This document shows positions 1 to 6,994 of a DNA stretch of 9,811 nucleotides, one piece after another; within the stretch, counting starts at the first letter, position 1; every line of letters starts with the position of its first letter. A program made the translations under genes and the position numbers. This DNA comes from Rhodoferax sp. (GTDB lineage Bacteria > Pseudomonadota > Gammaproteobacteria > Burkholderiales > Burkholderiaceae). The DNA lies in contig JAQGNA010000288.1 of assembly GCA_028292075.1 (NCBI GenBank), positions 1 to 9,811 on the forward strand, in the 5' to 3' direction. The notes under the pieces are model-generated. The model did not search any database. It had not been told where the DNA came from and worked only from the letters and a program-made list of their open reading frames with translations.

Positions 1-33
1 CGCCAGGTGTTGAAGAACAAGTCAGAAGCCTGA
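1..33 (+). CDS. rpmF: 50S ribosomal protein L32, C-terminal end (partial)
   Basis: Reading frame 1 from the left edge gives RQVLKNKSEA followed by TGA at 31-33. This basic, short tail fits the C-terminus of L32, a small zinc-ribbon-type protein of the large ribosomal subunit, and rpmF is the usual gene immediately before plsX in proteobacteria. Only ten codons are visible, so the assignment leans on gene order as much as on sequence. The rest of the gene lies left of the window. Confidence 0.75.
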   Translation, partial: RQVLKNKSEA

Positions 34-56
34 CAGGCTTCTTGCTTTGGCATGAA

Positions 57-94
57 GGCCCGGTGCTACGCGCAAGTAGCCACGGGCCATTTTT
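57..94 (+). terminator. Likely intrinsic terminator after rpmF
   Basis: GGCCC (57-61) pairs with GGGCC (84-88). GTGCTAC (63-69) pairs with GTAGC-C-AC (76-83), leaving one-base bulges at 62 and 81 and the loop GCGCAA (70-75). That is about 12 base pairs, mostly G-C at the base. ATTTTT (89-94) follows directly. This has the form of a rho-independent terminator ending the rpmF transcript. It could also act as an attenuator ahead of plsX, because I see no convincing promoter between it and plsX. A smaller 7-bp hairpin (24-30 with 36-42) overlaps the rpmF stop codon. Confidence 0.65.
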
Positions 95-142
95 GATGGC
101 ATTCCCTCATTGCCGCCAACGCCCAACACGCGTTCCCTCAGC

Positions 143-166
143 ATGATCACCATCGCTGTCGATTGA
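143..166 (+). other. Interrupted native plsX start: seven codons then in-frame TGA
   Basis: ATG at 143 begins MITIAVD and is closed by TGA at 164-166. It is in the same frame as, and immediately before, the ATG at 167 that opens the rest of plsX. PlsX proteins of this group normally begin with a short hydrophobic strand followed by VD-C-MGGDHGP, so the TGA sits where a Cys codon (TGC or TGT) is expected. This looks like the true N-terminus cut by a single substitution, or by a base-call error. Seven codons followed by an adjoining stop and ATG could also allow reinitiation. Confidence 0.7.
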
Positions 167-1198
167 ATGGGCGGAGACCACGGGCCGCAGGTCACGTTGC
201 CGGCCTGCCGGCACTTCCTCGATTCCCATCCTGATGCCGAGCTGCTGCTTGTGGGCTTGCCCGCGAGCCTGGCGGCTTTTTCGCATGCCCGCGCCAAGAC
301 CGTTGCGGCCAGCGAGGTCGTCGGCATGGACGACTCCATTGAGGTCGCACTCCGGCGCAAGAAAGACTCGTCGATGCGGGTGGCCATCCAGCAAGTGAAA
401 GACGGTGCCGCTCAGGCTGCGCTTTCGGCTGGCAATACCGGCGCGCTCATGGCCATCGCCCGTTATGTGCTCAAGACGCTGGAAGGCATCGACCGGCCCG
501 CCATCGCCGGCCAGATCCCCAATGCCAAGGGCGGGGCCACCACGGTGCTCGACCTCGGCGCGAATGTCGACTGCACGGCCGAACACCTGCTGCAGTTCGC
601 AGTCATGGGCTCGGCCCTGGTGTCCGTGCTCAGCGACAACGAAAACCCGACGGTCGGCTTGCTCAACATCGGCGAAGAAGCCATCAAGGGCAACGAGATC
701 ATCAAGCGGGCCGGTGAACTGCTGCGTGCCGCCGGCGAAGCGGGCGACCTCAACTTCTACGGCAACGTCGAGGGCAACGACATCTTCAAAGGCACGTCCG
801 ACATCGTGGTCTGCGACGGCTTCGTCGGCAATGTTGCGCTCAAGACGAGCGAAGGCCTGGCCACCATGATCGTCAACTTCCTAAAGGCTGAGTTTTCACG
901 CAATCTGTTCACCAAGTCGGCGGCGGTGCTGGCCTATCCGGTGCTCACCGCGCTGAAAAAGCGGATGGACTATCGCAGACACAATGGTGGCGCGCTCCTA
1001 GGACTCCGCGGCCTGGTCTTCAAAAGCCACGGCTCGGCCGATGCTTTCGCGTTCGAGCAGGCGTTGAACCGGGCGTATGATGCGGCTCGCCATCAACTGC
1101 TGGACCGGGTCCAGGCGCGTATTGCGCATGCGGCGCCGCTTCTTTCCGGCACCGCTGCCGCAGCGGCGCCTGAGGCGGTCGCTTCCACCCATCTATGA
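167..1198 (+). CDS. plsX: Phosphate acyltransferase PlsX (N-terminus interrupted)
   Basis: PlsX converts acyl-ACP and phosphate to acyl-phosphate, which PlsY uses to acylate glycerol-3-phosphate; it acts at the inner face of the membrane. The open frame of 343 residues begins MGGDHGP and carries family signatures: [13 protein letters not shown] (61-73), [11 protein letters not shown] (86-96), IDRPAIAG (108-115), DLGANVDC (129-136) and [22 protein letters not shown] (about 271-292). An Ala-rich tail follows. The normal start appears to be ATG 143, which would give 351 residues, but codon 8 there is TGA, so the visible frame lacks about eight residues including the first beta strand and the Asp before MGGD. 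No Shine-Dalgarno sequence precedes either ATG. The stop overlaps the fabH start (ATGA). The family call is firm; whether full-length protein is made is uncertain. Confidence 0.9.
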   Translation: MGGDHGPQVTLPACRHFLDSHPDAELLLVGLPASLAAFSHARAKTVAASEVVGMDDSIEVALRRKKDSSMRVAIQQVKDGAAQAALSAGNTGALMAIARYVLKTLEGIDRPAIAGQIPNAKGGATTVLDLGANVDCTAEHLLQFAVMGSALVSVLSDNENPTVGLLNIGEEAIKGNEIIKRAGELLRAAGEAGDLNFYGNVEGNDIFKGTSDIVVCDGFVGNVALKTSEGLATMIVNFLKAEFSRNLFTKSAAVLAYPVLTALKKRMDYRRHNGGALLGLRGLVFKSHGSADAFAFEQALNRAYDAARHQLLDRVQARIAHAAPLLSGTAAAAAPEAVASTHL

Positions 1199-2172
1199 GA
1201 CGTTATTCGCGCATCACCGGCACCGGTAGCTACCTTCCGCCCCGCCGACTTACGAACCAGGACCTGGCCGTTGAACTGGCTGCCCGCGGCGTCGAAACCT
1301 CGGACGAATGGATCGTCGAACGCACCGGTATCCGGGCCCGCCACTTTGCCGCGCCCGATGTCGCCAGCAGTGATTTGGCATTGCATGCCGCGCAACAGGC
1401 GCTCACGGCGTCCGGCGTGGCCGCGGCCGACATCGACCTCATCATCGTCGCCACGTCCACACCCGACATGGTGTTTCCGTCCACGGCCTGCATCCTGCAG
1501 CACAAGCTTGGCATTGCCGGCTGTGCCGCCTTCGATGTGCAGGCCGTCTGCAGCGGCTTCGTGTACGCCCTGACCGTCGCCGACGCCATGGTCCAGACCG
1601 GTGCCGCCAGCAAAGCGCTGGTGATCGGCGCAGAAGTGTTCTCGCGCATCCTCGATTTTTCCGATCGCACCACCTGTGTGCTGTTCGGTGACGGTGCGGG
1701 CGCGGTGGTGCTCGAAGCGTCAGAGACGCCGGGCATCCTGGCGAGCGACCTGCACGCCGACGGCAAGCATGTCGGCATCCTCTGTGTGCCGGGCAATGTC
1801 TCAGGCGGGCAGGTGCTCGGTCTGCCGCTCTTGAAGATGGACGGCCAGGCGGTGTTCAAGCTGGCGGTGGGCGTGCTGGAAGAAGCCGCGCGCGCCACGC
1901 TGGCCAAGGCCGGCAAGACCGAGGCCGACATCGACTGGCTGATCCCGCATCAGGCGAACATCCGCATCATGCAGAGCACCGCGCGCAAGCTCAAGCTGCC
2001 GATGGACAAGGTCATCGTCACGGTGGACCAGCACGGCAACACTTCGGCCGCTTCCATTCCACTGGCGCTCGACGCCGGCGTGCGCAGCGGCAAGATCAAA
2101 CCGGGTCAAACCCTCATGCTCGAAGGCGTGGGCGGTGGATTCACCTGGGGCGCGGTCCTGTTGAACCTCTAG
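1195..2172 (+). CDS. fabH: 3-oxoacyl-ACP synthase III (KASIII)
   Basis: This enzyme condenses acetyl-CoA with malonyl-ACP to start fatty-acid chains (type II cytosolic system). The 325-residue protein matches the usual FabH length. It opens with [10 protein letters not shown] (7-16) and has the [13 protein letters not shown] motif (37-49). Cys119 lies in the active-site stretch AVCSGF. His252 is in PHQAN (251-255) and Asn282 in HGNTSAAS (280-287), so the Cys-His-Asn triad is complete. The Gly-rich [10 protein letters not shown] (311-320) closes the fold. The ATG at 1195 overlaps the plsX stop by four bases, which implies translational coupling and explains the lack of a separate ribosome binding site. 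A 52-base gap separates it from fabD. Confidence 0.97.
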   Translation: MRRYSRITGTGSYLPPRRLTNQDLAVELAARGVETSDEWIVERTGIRARHFAAPDVASSDLALHAAQQALTASGVAAADIDLIIVATSTPDMVFPSTACILQHKLGIAGCAAFDVQAVCSGFVYALTVADAMVQTGAASKALVIGAEVFSRILDFSDRTTCVLFGDGAGAVVLEASETPGILASDLHADGKHVGILCVPGNVSGGQVLGLPLLKMDGQAVFKLAVGVLEEAARATLAKAGKTEADIDWLIPHQANIRIMQSTARKLKLPMDKVIVTVDQHGNTSAASIPLALDAGVRSGKIKPGQTLMLEGVGGGFTWGAVLLNL

Positions 2173-2224
2173 TGGCCGGTGCGCAGGCCCGCCTTGCGCC
2201 GACCACTGTCTTGACTGAACATCG

Positions 2225-3199
2225 ATGAAACCTTTTGCATTTGTCTTTCCCGGGCAGGGCTCGCAGTCCGTCGGCATGCTCGACGCCTGGGGTGTCCATC
2301 CCATCGTGGCGCACACGCTGCGTGAAGCCTCCGACGCGCTGAACGAGGACGTCGGCCGCCTCATCAAGGAAGGTCCCAAGGAAGCTCTCGCACTGACGAC
2401 CAACACACAGCCGGTGATGCTGGTGGCGGGCGTGGCTGCCTACCGCGTCTGGATGGCGGAAGTCGGCGTGGCGCCGGCGGTGGTGGCCGGTCATTCGCTG
2501 GGCGAATACGCGGCCCTGGTTGCCTCTGGCGTGCTGACGCTGGCGCAGGCCGCGCCGCTGGTCCGCTACCGGGCGCAGGCCATGCAGGATGCCGTGCCGG
2601 TCGGCACCGGTGCCATGGCCGCGATCCTTGGCACGGACGCCCTCAGTGTGATCGCCGGATGCGCCGAAGTCACGGCGCAGATGCGTGCTCAGGGCGCCGA
2701 CAGTGCTGCGGAAATCGTCGAGGCCGTCAACTTCAACGACCCCGGCCAGACCGTCATTGCGGGCAGCAAGGCCGCGGTCGAGAAAGCCTGCGAAGCCTTG
2801 AAGGCGCGGGGCGCGAAGCGTGCGCTGCCGTTGCCGGTGTCCGCGCCGTTTCATTCGAGCCTGATGAAGCCCGCGGCCGATCGCCTTCGCGAGAAGCTGG
2901 CGCAAACCGCCTTTGCGCTGCCGCAAATCCCCGTGGTGAACAACATCGACGTGACAGTGGAAACCGATGCCGCCCGCATCCGCGACGCTCTGGTGCGACA
3001 GGCCTATGGTCCCGTGCGCTGGGTCGAATGCGTGGCCGCCATCAAGGCCCGCGGCATCGACACCCTGGTTGAATGCGGGCCGGGCAAGGTGCTGGCCGGC
3101 TTGGTCAAACGCATCGACACCGAATTGACCGGCTTGCCGGTGTATGACGCGGCCAGCCTCGCCGAGGCACGTCGCCAACTCGAGGGCGCCGCGGCATGA
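2225..3199 (+). CDS. fabD: Malonyl-CoA:ACP transacylase
   Basis: FabD transfers malonyl from CoA to the acyl carrier protein, supplying FabH and FabF. The 324-residue protein has the oxyanion-loop GQGSQ at 10-14, the nucleophile Ser91 in GHSLGE (89-94), Arg116 in RYRAQAM, which binds the malonyl carboxylate, and the catalytic His210 in SAPFHSS (206-212). ECGPGKVLAGL near the end is also typical. It is roughly 15 residues longer than E. coli FabD, with extra sequence around residues 150-162. ATG 2225 is chosen because MKPFAFVFPGQG is the standard N-terminus. No clear Shine-Dalgarno is visible. The stop overlaps the fabG start by ATGA. Confidence 0.97.
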   Translation: MKPFAFVFPGQGSQSVGMLDAWGVHPIVAHTLREASDALNEDVGRLIKEGPKEALALTTNTQPVMLVAGVAAYRVWMAEVGVAPAVVAGHSLGEYAALVASGVLTLAQAAPLVRYRAQAMQDAVPVGTGAMAAILGTDALSVIAGCAEVTAQMRAQGADSAAEIVEAVNFNDPGQTVIAGSKAAVEKACEALKARGAKRALPLPVSAPFHSSLMKPAADRLREKLAQTAFALPQIPVVNNIDVTVETDAARIRDALVRQAYGPVRWVECVAAIKARGIDTLVECGPGKVLAGLVKRIDTELTGLPVYDAASLAEARRQLEGAAA

Positions 3200-3942
3200 G
3201 CGCGAACAACACGTTCGAAGGCCAGGTTGCGCTGGTCACTGGTGCCTCCCGCGGCATCGGCGCCGCCATTGCACTGGTGCTGGCGCAACGAGGCCTGAAG
3301 GTCATCGGCACCGCGACCACCGACGAAGGCGCCGAGCGCATCACCCAGGCCCTGGCAGCATATCCTGGTAGCTGCGGGCGCAAGCTCAACGTGAACGACC
3401 CGGAAGCGGAAGCCGTGGTCGAGGCCATCGCCAAGGAATTCGGCGGCCTTCAGGTGCTGGTGAACAACGCCGGCATCACCCGCGACACGCTGGCCATGCG
3501 CATGAAGGACGACGACTGGGACGCGGTGATGGACACCAACCTCAAGGCCGTGTTCCGCATGAGCCGCGCGGTGATGCGAACCATGATGAAGCAGCGCTAT
3601 GGCCGCATCATCAGCATCACATCGGTCGTGGGCGCGTCGGGCAACCCTGGCCAGGCCAATTACGCGGCCGCCAAGGCCGGCGTGGCCGGCATGACGCGGG
3701 CTCTGGCCCGTGAACTTGGCTCGCGCAATGTCACCGTGAACTGCGTGGCCCCTGGCTTCATCGCCACCGACATGACCGCTGCCCTTGGCGACGACCAGCA
3801 CAAGTCCTTGTTGGGTCAGATTCCGCTGGGCCACCTCGGAAAGCCGGAGGACGTGGCCCATGCCGTCGCATACCTCGCCTCGCCAGAGGCATCCTACGTG
3901 ACCGGGCAGGAACTGCATGTCAACGGTGGCATGTACATGTAA
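3196..3942 (+). CDS. fabG: 3-oxoacyl-ACP reductase (NADPH-dependent SDR)
   Basis: FabG carries out the first reduction of each elongation cycle, 3-oxoacyl-ACP to 3-hydroxyacyl-ACP. The 248-residue classical short-chain dehydrogenase has the cofactor motif TGASRGIG (15-22), NNAG (90-93), and the catalytic tetrad Asn115, Ser143, Tyr156 and Lys160 (YAAAK, 156-160). APGFIATDMT (185-194) and the C-terminal VTGQELHVNGGMYM (235-248) are characteristic of FabG rather than of other SDRs. It is translationally coupled to fabD by a four-base overlap and is followed by a 117-base gap before acpP. Confidence 0.97.
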   Translation: MSANNTFEGQVALVTGASRGIGAAIALVLAQRGLKVIGTATTDEGAERITQALAAYPGSCGRKLNVNDPEAEAVVEAIAKEFGGLQVLVNNAGITRDTLAMRMKDDDWDAVMDTNLKAVFRMSRAVMRTMMKQRYGRIISITSVVGASGNPGQANYAAAKAGVAGMTRALARELGSRNVTVNCVAPGFIATDMTAALGDDQHKSLLGQIPLGHLGKPEDVAHAVAYLASPEASYVTGQELHVNGGMYM

Positions 3943-4020
3943 GCGGCGCAACAGTCTTGTAGCATTCCAGCCGTTCGATCCGTTCGGCAGCCAAGGCGGG
4001 CCCCAGCGCCCGCGCGCGGC

Positions 4021-4299
<279 letters not shown>

Positions 4300-4309
4300 C
4301 GTCGGCGCG

Positions 4310-4332
4310 GCGCGGTGCCCAGGGCATCGCGC
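4310..4332 (+). other. GC-rich hairpin immediately after acpP
   Basis: GCGCGGTGCCC (4310-4320) is almost perfectly complementary to GGGCATCGCGC (4322-4332), with one G-U pair. It gives a 10-11 bp stem ten bases past the acpP stop. No U-tract follows, so it is not a standard intrinsic terminator. It may protect the 3' end of a processed acpP mRNA, or mark a pause or partial termination point that lowers fabF expression relative to acpP. The structure is visible in the sequence; the role is inferred. Confidence 0.55.
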
Positions 4333-4443
4333 AGACCCGACCGTCGCATGGCAATGGCCAGGCCTCAGCCGGCCCCTTCACCGCCGGCGCCGCCCAGTGC
4401 GGCATCGTTTCCGCTCATTGGCGGCTTACCAATCCAAATACTT

Positions 4444-5688
4444 ATGTCCCGTCGTCGTGTCGTCGTTACAGGTTTAGGCTGTGTCAGTCCGGTAGGCAAC
4501 ACCGTGGCCGATTCATGGTCGGCGCTGCTGGCCGGCCAATCCGGCATTGATTTCATCAAGAGTTTCGACGCGACCCCCTTTGCGTGCAAGTTCGCTGGTG
4601 AAGTCAAGGGCTTCAACATCACCGATCTGATTCCCGAGAAGGAAGCGCGCCACATGGACCGCTTCATCCATCTCGGTCTGGCCGCGGCCATCGAGGCGGT
4701 GGCCGACGCCGGTCTCAAGACCGGCGACGCGCTGGGCGAGGAAGAGGCGACGCGGATCGGCTGCAACATCGGCTCCGGCATCGGCGGGCTGCCGATGATC
4801 GAAGAGACCCATGCCGAACTGGTCAACCGCGGCCCGCGCCGGGTGTCGCCGTTCTTCGTGCCGGCGTCCATCATCAACATGATCTCGGGCCATGTGTCGA
4901 TCAAGTTCGGCTTCAAGGGCCCGAACCTCGCAGTCGTCACGGCTTGCACCACCGGCCTGCATGCCATTGGCCAGTCCGCCCGCATGATCGAATACGGCGA
5001 TTGCGACGTGATGGTGGCCGGCGGTGCCGAGTCGACCATGTCGCCGCTGGGCATCGGCGGCTTTGCCGCGGCCCGCGCACTGAGCTTTCGCAACGACGAC
5101 CCAAAAACGGCTTCGCGCCCCTGGGACAAGGACCGCGACGGCTTCGTGTTGGGCGAAGGCGCGGGCGTCGTCGTGCTCGAGGAATACGAGCATGCCAAGG
5201 CCCGCGGCGCCAGAATTTATGCCGAAATCATTGGCTTCGGCCTGACCGGCGACGCCTTCCACATGACCGCGCCCGATGTGGACGGCCCCCGCCGCTCCAT
5301 GCAGATGGCGCTCAAGAACGCCGGCGTCAACGCCGACCAGGTCGACTACCTGAATGCGCACGGCACGTCCACGCCCCTCGGCGACCTGAACGAGACCAAC
5401 GCGATCAAGCTGGCATTGGGCGACCATGCCAAGAAGACGCTCATCAACTCGACCAAGTCGATGACCGGGCACTTGCTTGGCGGTGCCGGTGGCATTGAGA
5501 GCGTGTTTACCGCCCTGGCGATCTACCACCAGAAGAGCCCGCCAACGATCAACATCTTCAACCAGGATCCGCAGTGCGACCTGGACTACTGCGCCAACAC
5601 CGCACGCGACGTGAAGATCGACATCGCCGTGAAAAACAACTTCGGCTTCGGCGGCACCAACGGCACGCTGGTGTTCAAGCGCGTCTGA
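4444..5688 (+). CDS. fabF: 3-oxoacyl-ACP synthase II (KASII)
   Basis: FabF is the elongating condensing enzyme that joins acyl-ACP with malonyl-ACP. From ATG 4444 the protein is 414 residues, normal for FabF, and starts MSRRRVVVTGLGCVSPVGN as expected. The active-site Cys168 is in TACTTG (167-171 plus), His306 in NAHGTST (304-310), Lys338 and His343 in STKSMTGHLLGGAGG (336-350), and the gating Phe400/Phe402 in NNFGFGGTN (398-406). The frame stays open upstream to GTG 4315, but the extra 43 residues (Arg/Pro/Ala-rich) are not part of the family fold, so ATG 4444 is preferred. There is no clear Shine-Dalgarno at 4444. A 144-base leader separates it from acpP. Confidence 0.96.
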   Translation: MSRRRVVVTGLGCVSPVGNTVADSWSALLAGQSGIDFIKSFDATPFACKFAGEVKGFNITDLIPEKEARHMDRFIHLGLAAAIEAVADAGLKTGDALGEEEATRIGCNIGSGIGGLPMIEETHAELVNRGPRRVSPFFVPASIINMISGHVSIKFGFKGPNLAVVTACTTGLHAIGQSARMIEYGDCDVMVAGGAESTMSPLGIGGFAAARALSFRNDDPKTASRPWDKDRDGFVLGEGAGVVVLEEYEHAKARGARIYAEIIGFGLTGDAFHMTAPDVDGPRRSMQMALKNAGVNADQVDYLNAHGTSTPLGDLNETNAIKLALGDHAKKTLINSTKSMTGHLLGGAGGIESVFTALAIYHQKSPPTINIFNQDPQCDLDYCANTARDVKIDIAVKNNFGFGGTNGTLVFKRV

Positions 5689-5745
5689 CGCGCCCAACGG
5701 CTTGCACGGCAGGCACCGCTCTTCATTGGACCGGGCCTTCGCACA

Positions 5746-6249
5746 ATGCACAACGCCCCATCGGTTTCCTATCCGGTGGGGCGTTCGCGTTTTTTTGGCC
5801 TGATGTTGGGCGTGCTTTGGCTGGCGGGCGCGGCGCTGGTCGTGGCCTGGTGCTGGGACCAGGCGATCCCTGGGTGGCGCCAGGCTACGGCGCTTGCTTC
5901 CTTGCCGATTTCGGCGGCTTGCGCCAGGCACAGCTGGCGGGCGATGTGCCCAGGCATCTTGCGGTGGGACGGCCAGGTGTGGCTCTGGCGGCCTTCGAGT
6001 CTGGGGGAGGGCGCGGACGCCGAACCGGTGACGCTGCACGCCCACCTCGATCTGCAGCGCCATCTGCTGGTCAGCCTGCGCCAGTCCTCCGGCCAGGTCG
6101 CGTGGTGCTGGCTGGAAAGCGTGCAGATGCCCCTGCGCTGGGCGGATTTACGCCGTGCGGTATATTCGCCCGCCAGACCGCAAGCCGTGTTGGACGATGC
6201 GCCCGAGCCTCCCGTTAAGCCTGCCGCGCCAGCATCGCCCGAAACATGA
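5746..6249 (+). CDS. Small two-segment membrane protein, possibly YgfX-like
   Basis: Not confidently recognised. The 167-residue protein is Trp-rich, with one clear hydrophobic segment at about 16-36, a weaker one at about 44-61, a cytosolic-looking domain (70-141) and a Pro/Ala-rich tail (142-167). Two membrane segments near the N-terminus, a following beta-rich stretch and the late WADLRRAVYS motif (132-141) resemble YgfX/CptA-type proteins. Those are known near rpoE/algU loci in pseudomonads; the link here is inference. Its stop overlaps the rpoE ATG (ATGA), so it is probably translated together with rpoE. The start is doubtful. ATG 5746 places a full terminator hairpin in codons 3-17, while ATG 5803 (residue 20) would leave a 148-residue protein with most of the first membrane segment. 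No Shine-Dalgarno supports either. Confidence 0.65.
   Translation: MHNAPSVSYPVGRSRFFGLMLGVLWLAGAALVVAWCWDQAIPGWRQATALASLPISAACARHSWRAMCPGILRWDGQVWLWRPSSLGEGADAEPVTLHAHLDLQRHLLVSLRQSSGQVAWCWLESVQMPLRWADLRRAVYSPARPQAVLDDAPEPPVKPAAPASPET
5752..5796 (+). terminator. Intrinsic terminator downstream of fabF
   Basis: AACGCCCCATCGG (5752-5764) pairs with CCGGTGGGGCGTT (5773-5785): 13 base pairs with one U-G wobble and an eight-base loop. It is followed four bases later by seven T residues (5790-5796). This is the clearest rho-independent terminator in the window. It lies 64 bases past the fabF stop and would end the fab transcript. It also lies inside the reading frame that starts at 5746. Confidence 0.85.
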
Positions 6250-6902
6250 CTTCCACCCCGCCTCCGATCGAGCCGTCCGTTCCCATCGGGCCCGCCGCTG
6301 CCACCGACAGCGACCTGATGCTGGTCGAGCGGACAGTGGCCGGTGACCAGCGGGCTTTCGAACTGCTGGTGATCAAGTACCAGCGCCGCATTCAGCGCCT
6401 CATCGGCCGCATGGTGCGCGACGTCGATCTTGTCGAGGACATCGCCCAGGAAACCTTCATCCGGGCCTACCGTGCGCTGCCCAAGTTTCGCGGCGACGCC
6501 CAGTTCTACACCTGGCTCTACCGCATCGCCGTGAACACCGCGAAGAAGACACTGATGGACTTCAAGCGAGATCCCACGGTGAGTGAAGCCGCGTTGCGCT
6601 CATCCGACGACGACGATGAAACTTCCCCGCGGGAAAACGAACCAATCAGCCATGAGACCCCAGACACCGTGCTTGCCGCCCAGCAGATATCGGCGATGTT
6701 GAACGCGGCCATGGAAGCCCTGCCCGAGGACTTGAGGCAGGCAGTGACGCTGCGCGAGATCGAAGGCATGAGCTACGAGGACATCGCAGAAGCCATGAAT
6801 TGCCCCATCGGCACGGTACGGTCGCGGATCTTCCGCGCGCGGGAAGCCATTTCGGCGCGGGTCAAGCCGCTGCTGGAGAACCAGACGGGCAAGCGATGGT
6901 GA
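6246..6902 (+). CDS. rpoE: RNA polymerase sigma factor RpoE/AlgU (ECF, extracytoplasmic stress)
   Basis: ECF sigma factor of the RpoE/AlgU type, which directs transcription of envelope-stress genes when released from RseA. The protein has 218 residues. Sigma region 2 spans about 37-104 (RAFELLVIKYQRRI, then DLVEDIAQETFIRAYRAL and FYTWLYRIAVNTAK) and region 4 about 150-204 (LPEDLRQAVTLREIEGMSYEDIA, then CPIGTVRSRIFRAREAI). The linker (118-140) carries an acidic run, DDDDE. ATG 6246 is chosen for its four-base overlap with the preceding gene; it gives about 20 more N-terminal residues than short RpoE proteins, and ATG 6318 is a possible alternative. It is followed directly by its anti-sigma factor, the standard arrangement. 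I could not find a sigma-E autoregulatory promoter. Confidence 0.96.
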   Translation: MTSTPPPIEPSVPIGPAAATDSDLMLVERTVAGDQRAFELLVIKYQRRIQRLIGRMVRDVDLVEDIAQETFIRAYRALPKFRGDAQFYTWLYRIAVNTAKKTLMDFKRDPTVSEAALRSSDDDDETSPRENEPISHETPDTVLAAQQISAMLNAAMEALPEDLRQAVTLREIEGMSYEDIAEAMNCPIGTVRSRIFRAREAISARVKPLLENQTGKRW

Positions 6903-6906
6903 CGCC

Positions 6907-6929
6907 GGTGCGTGCAAGCGGTATGCACC
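6907..6929 (+). other. Small hairpin in the rpoE-rseA gap
   Basis: GGTGCGT (6907-6913) pairs with ATGCACC (6923-6929), seven pairs including one G-U, with a nine-base loop, just after the rpoE stop. No U-tract follows, so it is not a terminator. It might affect the relative yield of sigma and anti-sigma factor, but this is only a structural observation. The rest of the 92-base gap holds nothing recognisable except the rseA ribosome binding site. Confidence 0.3.
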
Positions 6930-6983
6930 AGGCGTCAGGTGAACCCATTCTCTGGTCCGACGACGGACGGCAGGGCAGATAAC

Positions 6984-6989
6984 AGGTGA
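6984..6989 (+). promoter_or_regulatory. Shine-Dalgarno that fixes the rseA start
   Basis: AGGTGA at 6984-6989 lies five bases before ATG 6995. It contains the in-frame GTG at 6986 that could be mistaken for the start, so ATG 6995 is the better choice. Confidence 0.7.
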
Positions 6990-6994
6990 AGCAG

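Noticed and set aside
164..220. Selenocysteine insertion at the plsX TGA
   Set aside because: A TGA in place of Cys is the classic hint, but I see no convincing bacterial SECIS-type stem-loop at the right distance. TGCCGGC/GCCGGCA (from about 198) has a two-base loop and is an ordinary palindrome. PlsX is not a known selenoprotein, and this Cys is not catalytic.
4315..4443. GTG 4315 as the fabF start
   Set aside because: The added residues are low-complexity and outside the FabF fold; MSRRRVVVTGLG at 4444 is the normal N-terminus.
4513..6063. 516-codon antisense open frame across fabF
   Set aside because: Shadow frame of a GC-rich gene. Its His/Arg/Gly-rich translation has no recognisable domain, and the + strand carries an intact fabF. 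The other long minus-strand frames (such as 2141-3178 and 8295-9380) are rejected for the same reason.
6161..6166. TATATT as a -10 box for an rpoE promoter
   Set aside because: No -35 at 16-18 bases upstream, no extended -10 TG, and the bases encode part of the RRAVYS segment of the preceding protein.
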